7,266 nt of DNA from Desulfovibrionaceae bacterium (lineage in GTDB: Bacteria; Desulfobacterota; Desulfovibrionia; Desulfovibrionales; Desulfovibrionaceae): positions 1 to 7,266 of the forward strand of contig JAUNSE010000098.1 of the NCBI GenBank assembly GCA_030539415.1, given 5' to 3'. Positions 1-3,951 of the stretch are shown here, piece after piece. The translations under genes were made by a program, and so were the position numbers. The notes under the pieces were generated by a model. The model did not search any database. It saw only the letters and a list, made by a program, of their open reading frames with translations, and was not told the DNA's origin. The stretch's first letter is position 1, and each line of letters begins with the position of its first letter.

Positions 1-951
1 AGCCGCGACCAGGACAACCGCTACCAGGTCACGGACGACGCCTACACCTGCGCCGACTCGACCAAGGTGTCCCCCCAGATCAGCGGCCGGGTCACCGCCG
101 TCCTGGTGAAGGAGAACCAGCCGGTGCGCGCCGGCGACCTCATGCTGACCATAGACGACAGGGAGTACGCCCTGCAGGTGGCCAATGCCGAGGCCTTGCT
201 CGAAAGCGCGAAGGCGGCCCATGCCAGCCTGCATGAGAAGACCGTGCAGCAGCAGAGCCTCATCACCCAGGCCGAGGCGGACGTGGATGCCGACAGGGCC
301 TCCCTGGAGCTCGCCCGCCAGGAGTACGACCGCTACCGCAAAATGGCCGCCGACGGCTCGGGCAGCAGGCAGCGCTACCAGCAGGCCACCTCGGCCCTGA
401 AGGTCGCCCAGGCCAATCTCGAGCGCGACACGGCCAAGCATCAGGCCGAGCTCGGCCAGATGACCATCCTGAAGGCCGACCTGCGCCAGGCCGCCGCCCT
501 GATAGAGCAGGCCGAGGCCGCCCTGGATCTGGCCAGGCTCAATCTCTCCTACTGCCGCGTCGCCGCCCCCATAGACGGCGTCATCAGCCAGAACAGCGTG
601 CGCCTCGGCGCCTATGTCAGGACGGGCGATGCGCTCTTTGCCGTGGTGCCCCTGCAGGACATCTACATCACCGCCTACTACCGCGAGACGCAGCTCGCCA
701 ACATAAAGGCCGGGCAGCCGGTCACCTTCACGGTGGACGCCTTCCCGGACAAGACCTTCACCGGCAGCGTGCTGAGCCTGGGTCCCGCCAGCAATGCGAG
801 CTTCTCCTCGGTCGCGCCGCACAGCACCTCCAGCAACTTCACCAAGATCGTGCAGCGCCTGCCCGTGCGCATAGCTGTCACCGACAAGGACGCGAACCTC
901 CTCAAGGTCGGCATGTCGGTCATTCCCAGCGTGGACACGGAGGCAAAGTAG
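1..951 (+). CDS. EmrA/HlyD-family periplasmic adaptor of a multidrug efflux system (5' end missing)
   Basis: This is a membrane-fusion protein that would link an inner-membrane pump to an outer-membrane channel. The frame is open from base 1, so the start and the expected N-terminal membrane anchor lie outside the window; 316 residues are visible, ending at TAG. The order is typical of the family: first half-lipoyl segment at about residues 23-56 (SGRVTAVLVKENQPVRAGD), a long Ala/Gln/Glu/Leu-rich coiled-coil hairpin at about 57-185, second half-lipoyl segment at about 186-205 (VAAPIDGVIS, then RLGAYVRTGD), and a beta-barrel domain to the end. The late NFTKIVQRLPVRI motif is characteristic of EmrA-like adaptors rather than RND-type AcrA. 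The partner pump (EmrB-like MFS or ABC) is not seen and may lie upstream. An apparent GTG start at 67 falls inside the lipoyl domain and is not the true start. At least five Ile codons are ATA, odd for such GC-rich DNA. The family call is firm; the substrate is unknown. Confidence 0.93.
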   Translation, partial: SRDQDNRYQVTDDAYTCADSTKVSPQISGRVTAVLVKENQPVRAGDLMLTIDDREYALQVANAEALLESAKAAHASLHEKTVQQQSLITQAEADVDADRASLELARQEYDRYRKMAADGSGSRQRYQQATSALKVAQANLERDTAKHQAELGQMTILKADLRQAAALIEQAEAALDLARLNLSYCRVAAPIDGVISQNSVRLGAYVRTGDALFAVVPLQDIYITAYYRETQLANIKAGQPVTFTVDAFPDKTFTGSVLSLGPASNASFSSVAPHSTSSNFTKIVQRLPVRIAVTDKDANLLKVGMSVIPSVDTEAK

Positions 952-1001
952 GCTTTCTTAGGCGGGACAGGGGACTTCGCCGCAGAGGCGGAGCCCGTCG
1001 G

Positions 1002-1042
1002 GCCGGCGGTTCCGGGACTCCGGGATCGCCGGCTGATTTTTT
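1002..1042 (+). terminator. Intrinsic terminator of the EmrA-like gene
   Basis: A 14-pair stem (arms 1002-1015 and 1020-1033, GACT loop, two G-T wobbles, otherwise perfect) is followed by TGA and six T residues at 1037-1042. It lies about 50 bases after the adaptor stop codon. The T-run ends two bases before the convergent proB stop codon. On the minus strand the same hairpin has no T-tract, so it is a poor proB terminator unless it works by hairpin alone. Confidence 0.9.
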
Positions 1043-1043
1043 G

Positions 1044-1706
1044 TCAGGGCCGCCTGACCGCCGCAAAGCGCGTGCCGATGTTCATGAAGCGGGCCATGTC
1101 GTGCAGTTCCGACACCCGCCTGCCATTGGCTATCAGGGTGTCTATGCCCTGCGACGTGGCGAGCTCCGCGGCCTGCAGCTTGGTGCGCATGCCGCCCGTG
1201 CCGCGGCGCGAGCCGGCCCCGCCGGCCAGGGCGTAGAGTCCCTCGTCGATGCGCTCCACCAGGGGAATCGGTTCGGTGCCGGGATGCAGGCGCGGGTCCC
1301 TGGCATAGAGGCCGTCCACATCGGAGAGGATGATGAGCTTCGAGGCCCGGCACAGCACAGCCACAATGGCCGAAAGCATGTCGTTGTCGCCGAAAAGGCG
1401 CTCCGAGGACTCTATCTCCGCGCAGCTCACCGAGTCGTTCTCGTTGACAATGGGTATCACGCCCATTTCAAGCAGGGTGTCGAAGGTGCCGGCAAGATTG
1501 TCCTTCTTCAGCTCGTGCTCCATGTCCTCGGCGTTCAGCAGTATCTGGGCCGCGGTCTTGCCGTACTCGCCGAAGAACTTGTCGTAGAGAAACATGAGGC
1601 TGCACTGGCCCACCGCGTCGAAGGCGCGCAGATTGTCCATGCCCGTTTCCGTGGTGAGGGTGGAGGTGCCGACCTTGACGACGATTCTTCTGTCCTTCCG
1701 CTCCAT
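1044..1706 (-). CDS. proB: Glutamate 5-kinase (ProB), short form, with an internal in-frame deletion
   Basis: Glutamate 5-kinase phosphorylates L-glutamate with ATP, the first step of cytoplasmic proline synthesis. The 220-residue product matches the amino-acid-kinase domain of ProB without a PUA domain. Visible motifs: VVKVGTSTLT (Lys11, as E. coli Lys10), NENDSVS (Asp91, as Asp137), FGDNDMLSA (Asn108, as Asn149), LSDVDGLY and GTGGMRTKLQAA (Lys176, as Lys217). Between Asn25-Leu26-Arg27 and the AVGQ motif (31-34) about 47 residues are missing relative to E. coli; these normally hold V(T/S)SGAIAAG with substrate-binding Ser50. The frame is kept. The product may therefore be inactive, or the gap may be an assembly error. 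I chose the ATG at 1706: it has GAGG six bases upstream and fits the family N-terminus. An ATG at 1733 lies inside the upstream gene without a ribosome site. It starts one base after the TGA of the ProX-like gene, which suggests translational coupling. Confidence 0.88.
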   Translation of the reverse strand: MERKDRRIVVKVGTSTLTTETGMDNLRAFDAVGQCSLMFLYDKFFGEYGKTAAQILLNAEDMEHELKKDNLAGTFDTLLEMGVIPIVNENDSVSCAEIESSERLFGDNDMLSAIVAVLCRASKLIILSDVDGLYARDPRLHPGTEPIPLVERIDEGLYALAGGAGSRRGTGGMRTKLQAAELATSQGIDTLIANGRRVSELHDMARFMNIGTRFAAVRRP

Positions 1707-1707
1707 G

Positions 1708-2247
1708 TCAGGCCTCGATGATGCGGGCCTCATGCCCGGTGGCGGGCAGAAGGCGCTCCAGCATGTCCGCTGTTGCCAGCTTAAGGTAGTTCGTGGTCGT
1801 GCCGTCGCTGCAGCCGTACCAGGGCTCCGCGCAAACCTCCCTGTCCAGAACGATGCTCACCAGGCCCTCCCTGTCCAGCAGGGCGCTGAAGACGGTGGCG
1901 GCCCCGACCTTTGTGCCCAGCATGGACTCCATGAGCGGCACGGGCGCGAATGAGACGCGGGAGACATTGAGGGCGCGGCTGAAGGCTGCGGCATGGAAGG
2001 GCTTGTCCCCGCGGGTGACGAAGAGATAGAAATGCTCCTTTTTCCTGTCGCAGAGAAAGAGCGTCTTGACCATGCGCATGCGCATCTTCTCCTCTATGGC
2101 CGCGCAGTCGCCCATGGTGACGGCCTCGTCCGTTTCGGTGCGCTCGAAGGGGATGCCCAGTTCGGCAAGGGCGGCGTAGACCGCCCTCTGCAGTTCGGTG
2201 GCGCAGGCCGCCGGGGCTTCGTGGAAGGGTTCGCTGACGTGAAACAT
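1708..2247 (-). CDS. YbaK/ProX-family prolyl-tRNA editing protein (Ala-tRNA-Pro deacylase type)
   Basis: Proteins of this family are free-standing homologues of the ProRS editing (INS) domain; ProXp-ala/PrdX members hydrolyse Ala wrongly attached to tRNA-Pro in the cytoplasm. The 179-residue product shows the single-domain fold order: helix ELQRAVYAALAELGIPFER (about 18-36), VKTLFLCDRK (60-69, with the conserved Lys61 before the LFL strand), FSRALNVSRVSFAP (89-102), LGTKVGAATVFSALLDRE (110-127, equivalent to the LG-x-x-PGSVTPFAL segment), and a C-terminal LERLLPATGHEARII (163-177). Length is normal for the family. The frame is open to 2505, but upstream residues are low-complexity Arg/Pro sequence across the divergent promoter, so ATG 2247 is preferred. 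Its ribosome site is weak (GGAG 12 bases away). It sits first in a pair with proB, pointing to a shared role in proline supply or fidelity. YbaK (Cys-tRNA-Pro) specificity cannot be excluded. Confidence 0.85.
   Translation of the reverse strand: MFHVSEPFHEAPAACATELQRAVYAALAELGIPFERTETDEAVTMGDCAAIEEKMRMRMVKTLFLCDRKKEHFYLFVTRGDKPFHAAAFSRALNVSRVSFAPVPLMESMLGTKVGAATVFSALLDREGLVSIVLDREVCAEPWYGCSDGTTTNYLKLATADMLERLLPATGHEARIIEA
1713..1716 (-). promoter_or_regulatory. Ribosome binding site that sets the proB start
   Basis: GAGG on the minus strand lies six bases before ATG 1706 and inside the last codons of the upstream gene. The more upstream in-frame ATG at 1733 has no such site. This supports the shorter start and coupled translation. 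Confidence 0.55.
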
Positions 2248-2417
2248 GATGCTGCCATGCTCCGGAAGATGGTTTCTGGGGCCGCCGCGTATGCTGTGCC
2301 GGCTTCTGCGCCGGATGCCGGCCGGCCCCTGTGCCGGCAGCGGCGGAAGAAGGGGACAGCTGCGGGAGACGGCCGGACGGGGCAGGGGGGCTGCCCTGGT
2401 CCGTCGGCGCTGCCCGC
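2248..2417. other. Leader of the ProX-proB unit with repeated GCCGGC words
   Basis: This part of the divergent intergenic region would be transcribed as the 5' leader of the minus-strand unit. It contains four GCCGGC words (2298, 2317, 2321 and 2333) that can pair with one another, and a 10-base direct repeat CTGTGCCGGC at 2294-2303 and 2329-2338. I see no T-tract that would make a classical attenuator and no convincing small gene. No strong minus-strand promoter is evident. Confidence 0.4.
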
Positions 2418-2433
2418 CTCTGGAAGTCCAGAG
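2418..2433. promoter_or_regulatory. 16-bp perfect palindrome, probable operator
   Basis: CTCTGGA and TCCAGAG form a perfect 7-bp dyad around a 2-bp centre. It lies just upstream of the lysR -35 element, where LysR-type proteins often bind. It does not contain the classical T-N11-A box, so the binding protein is unproven. Confidence 0.45.
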
Positions 2434-2441
2434 ATAGCAGA

Positions 2442-2456
2442 TGTCTTGAAATGACA
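2442..2456. promoter_or_regulatory. TGTC-N7-GACA dyad over the lysR -35 box, candidate LysR-type site
   Basis: The 4-7-4 layout has the size of a LysR box (compare ATAC-N7-GTAT), though the T-N11-A positions differ. The -35 element 2446-2451 lies entirely inside it. Its centre is about 23-24 bp from the centre of the palindrome at 2418-2433, roughly two helical turns, so both could sit on one DNA face. Autoregulation is the natural inference. Confidence 0.45.
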
Positions 2457-2474
2457 GAAACGAATATTTATCAT
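2446..2474 (+). promoter_or_regulatory. Sigma-70 promoter of the LysR-type gene
   Basis: TTGAAA (2446-2451) and TATCAT (2469-2474) each match the consensus at five of six positions and are separated by exactly 17 bases. The region is AT-rich against a GC-rich background. Transcription would begin near 2481, giving a leader of about 40 bases before ATG 2520. Confidence 0.7.
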
Positions 2475-2507
2475 GCACAGCATGCGAAAACCGCATGCAA
2501 GGCATGC
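2472..2507. repeat. Symmetrical cluster of four CATGC words with a hairpin at the predicted start of transcription
   Basis: CATGC occurs at 2472, 2481, 2494 and 2503, with intervals of 9, 13 and 9 bases. The inner two are part of a perfect 7-bp inverted repeat, GCATGCG (2480-2486) and CGCATGC (2492-2498), around AAAAC. The array runs from the -10 box to just before the ribosome site, so it could be an operator or a short RNA hairpin near the 5' end of the message. Confidence 0.6.
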
Positions 2508-2514
2508 AGAGGAG
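2508..2514 (+). promoter_or_regulatory. Ribosome binding site of the LysR-type gene
   Basis: AGAGGAG lies five bases before ATG 2520. The frame stays open upstream to 2331, across the promoter, so this site fixes the start. Confidence 0.8.
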
Positions 2515-2519
2515 CGCCC

Positions 2520-3401
2520 ATGGACAGCAGTCTGCAGAAATACCAGGCCCTCATTCTCACCGCGGAATGCGGCAGCTTCACCAGGGCCGCCGAGCGGCTC
2601 TTTCACTCCCAGTCGGCTGTGAGCCGCATGGTGGCCGATCTCGAGGCCGAGTGGGGCGTGAAGCTTTTGGAGCGCAGAAGATCCGGCATCGCGCTCACCT
2701 CCGAGGGCGATCACCTTCTGCCGTACCTGCGCAGGGTCTGCGAGGAGCAGCGCAGGCTGCGCATGGAGGTGGACGCCCTGAACGGCCTTGAGGCCGGCCT
2801 CATCCGCATAGGCACCTTCTCCAGCGTCGCCACGCACTGGCTGCCGGGCCTCATCCGGGACTTTCAGGCCGGGCACCCCGGCATCCGCTACGAGCTCCTG
2901 CTTGGCGACTACGGCGAGATCGAGCGCTGGATTCACGAGGGCAGGGCGGACTGCGGCTTTCTGCGCCTGCCGGCAGGAAAAGGCCTCGAGACCGTCTTTC
3001 TGGAGCGGGACGACTTTCTCGCCGTGCTGCCTGCGGGGCACAGGCTGGCGGCGCTTGAGCGCGTGCCTCTGGCGGCTCTGTGCGAAGAGCCCTTTCTGCT
3101 GCAGGAGTCCGGGGCCGACACGGACGTGTCGGACATCTTCCGGCAGCAGGGCTTGCGGCCGAAGGTGCGCTGCACGCTGTGGGACGACTATGCCATCATG
3201 TCCATGGTCGAGAGCGGCCTCGGCGTGAGCCTTCTGCCCAGGCTGATTTTGAAGCGCGTTCCCTACGAGGTCGAGCTGCGCGAGCTGGATGTGCCGGCCT
3301 TCCGCAATATCGGCCTTGCCGTGAAAAGCCGGGAGGACATGCCGCGGGCCGTGCGGGCCTTTCTGGCGCATCTTCCGGGCGGCCGGCCCCATGACGAATG
3401 A
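2520..3401 (+). CDS. LysR-type transcriptional regulator
   Basis: This is a cytoplasmic DNA-binding regulator of 293 residues, the usual family length. The N-terminal winged helix-turn-helix occupies about residues 1-65: GSFTRAAERLFHSQSAVSRM holds the recognition helix, and VKLLERRRSGIALTSEG is the wing. A linker helix follows at about 66-90 (YLRRVCEEQRRLRMEVDALN). The effector domain starts near LIRIGTFSSVATHWLPGLI and contains paired lobes, including FLAVLPAGHRLA and WDDYAIMSMVESGLGVSLLP. The last motif closely resembles uncharacterised regulators common in Clostridia. The effector is unknown. ATG 2520 has a strong ribosome site and gives the canonical N-terminus. The gene is transcribed away from the ProX-proB unit, the usual arrangement of a LysR gene with its target, so control of that unit is likely but inferred. 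No good T-tailed terminator follows directly. Confidence 0.94.
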   Translation: MDSSLQKYQALILTAECGSFTRAAERLFHSQSAVSRMVADLEAEWGVKLLERRRSGIALTSEGDHLLPYLRRVCEEQRRLRMEVDALNGLEAGLIRIGTFSSVATHWLPGLIRDFQAGHPGIRYELLLGDYGEIERWIHEGRADCGFLRLPAGKGLETVFLERDDFLAVLPAGHRLAALERVPLAALCEEPFLLQESGADTDVSDIFRQQGLRPKVRCTLWDDYAIMSMVESGLGVSLLPRLILKRVPYEVELRELDVPAFRNIGLAVKSREDMPRAVRAFLAHLPGGRPHDE

Positions 3402-3609
3402 GATGGCCCGGCTTCTTGCGCTGTCCTTTTCGCTGTCCCTGCGCTGTCCAGCCTGGCTCTGCGGGCCGCCCTGCCGGGCTCAGCACCCCCCGGCCCGTTC
3501 TCCTGCGGCCGGCTCCGGTGTTGCTCATCCCGCCTCATCCGCTTCCGGGAGAGCGGCCTGACCGCCGCTCTGTCCCGGCCGCCGCGCTGCGGCCCCGCGC
3601 GCAGACCAC
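3402..3609. other. GC-rich spacer after lysR with direct repeats and hairpins
   Basis: I see no well-supported gene here. A 52-codon frame (3403-3561, ATG one base after the lysR stop, N-terminus MARLLALSFSLSL) is possible but has no recognisable features beyond a hydrophobic start. CGCTGTCC occurs three times, at 3419, 3431 and 3442. Two perfect-stem hairpins follow: 3550-3571 (AGAGCGGC with GCCGCTCT, extendable to 3545-3578 with a bulge) and 3577-3594 (GGCCGC with GCGGCC). Neither has a plus-strand T-tract, so termination of lysR by them is uncertain. Confidence 0.4.
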
Positions 3610-3640
3610 AAAAAAACGCCCCGCGATTTCTCGCGAGGCG
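3610..3640 (-). terminator. Intrinsic terminator of the tRNA operon
   Basis: On the minus strand a 10-pair stem with one G-T wobble (arms 3631-3640 and 3617-3626) closes a GAAA tetraloop and is followed directly by seven T residues (3616-3610). It lies 14 bases after the tRNA-Glu CCA end. Confidence 0.95.
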
Positions 3641-3654
3641 CATTGGTGCCGTAT

Positions 3655-3731
3655 TGGCGTCCCCAAGGGGATTTGAACCCCTGTTGACGGCGTGAAAGGC
3701 CGGTGTCCTGGGCCGACTAGACGATGGGGAC
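3655..3731 (-). tRNA. tRNA-Glu (anticodon UUC), CCA encoded
   Basis: The minus strand begins GTCCCCA and ends TGGGGAC, a perfect 7-bp acceptor stem, then discriminator G and an encoded CCA (3657-3655). The anticodon loop CTTTCAC (3698-3692) sits on a CGGC/GCCG stem, and the anticodon TTC is at 3696-3694. The T arm AGGGG-TTCAAAT-CCCCT is perfect. All parts agree with bacterial tRNA-Glu. It is the second gene of the operon. Confidence 0.97.
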
Positions 3732-3734
3732 GGG

Positions 3735-3809
3735 TGGCTGGGTTACAAGGACTCGAACCTTGATTCTCGGAGCCAGAATCCGATGTCCTGCCAATTGAAC
3801 GATAACCCA
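3735..3809 (-). tRNA. tRNA-Gln (anticodon CUG), CCA encoded
   Basis: The minus strand begins TGGGTTA and ends TAACCCA, then discriminator G and encoded CCA (3737-3735). The anticodon loop TTCTGGC (3778-3772) on a TCGGA/TCCGA stem gives anticodon CTG, reading CAG. The T arm CAAGG-TTCGAGT-CCTTG is perfect. Its CCA end is only three bases from the 5' end of tRNA-Glu, so both are cut from one precursor. Confidence 0.97.
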
Positions 3810-3822
3810 ACAACGAAAGACG

Positions 3823-3851
3823 CTTTTACGTGAAAGGGGGCGGGGTGTCAA
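3823..3851 (-). promoter_or_regulatory. Sigma-70 promoter of the tRNA-Gln/tRNA-Glu operon
   Basis: On the minus strand a perfect TTGACA (3851-3846) is separated by 17 bases from TAAAAG (3828-3823), four of six to the -10 consensus. Transcription would begin about 6-8 bases before the mature tRNA-Gln end. The -35 and most of the spacer lie in one arm of a long inverted repeat (3836-3898). Confidence 0.8.
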
Positions 3852-3898
3852 CAGCTTTGTGCGTGAATCCGCAAAAAAACTGTTGCAGCCCCGCCCCC
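3836..3898. repeat. Long inverted repeat spanning the tRNA promoter
   Basis: Arms of 19 bases at 3836-3854 and 3880-3898 pair at 16 positions (GGGGGCGGGG against CCCCGCCCCC, and AACAG against CTGTT, with three mismatches between). The 25-base loop holds a run of seven A on the plus strand. The arm nearer the tRNAs contains the -35 box. It may act as a second transcription block after the glycogen gene or as a binding site. Confidence 0.65.
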
Positions 3899-3916
3899 GG
3901 ACTGTCACGGGAAGGG

Positions 3917-3942
3917 CCGGACCGGCCGCGCGGCCGGTCCGG
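3917..3942. terminator. Perfect 26-bp palindrome after the glycogen enzyme gene, possible terminator
   Basis: A 13-base arm, CCGGACCGGCCGC, is followed at once by its exact complement. It begins nine bases after the TAG of the minus-strand gene. The RNA hairpin would be extremely stable, but the following minus-strand bases are CCCTTCCC and not a T-tract, so it is not a canonical intrinsic terminator. It may protect the 3' end or terminate together with the next inverted repeat. Confidence 0.5.
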
Positions 3943-3951
3943 ATGAAAAGG

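Noticed and set aside
1041..1721. A 226-codon plus-strand frame opposite proB
   Set aside because: The minus strand carries recognisable ProB motifs throughout; the plus frame reads as His/Gly/Arg-rich filler and starts inside a terminator T-run.
2248..2505. N-terminal extension of the ProX-like protein by 86 residues to an ATG at 2505
   Set aside because: The extension crosses the lysR promoter and operators, is low complexity, and would make the protein far longer than its family.
2472..2507. CATGC repeats as a CRISPR array
   Set aside because: The repeated units are five to seven bases and the intervals are far too short; no cas genes are present.
2094..3392. A 432-codon open frame on the minus strand opposite lysR and its promoter
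   Set aside because: It is the antisense shadow of a clear LysR gene in GC-rich DNA. Its translation is low-complexity Arg/Ala/Pro/Gly/His sequence with no family features, and it crosses a well-formed promoter.
3655..3809. tRNA genes as an integration site for a mobile element
   Set aside because: No integrase, no repeated tRNA 3' end and no foreign-looking cargo is visible on either side.
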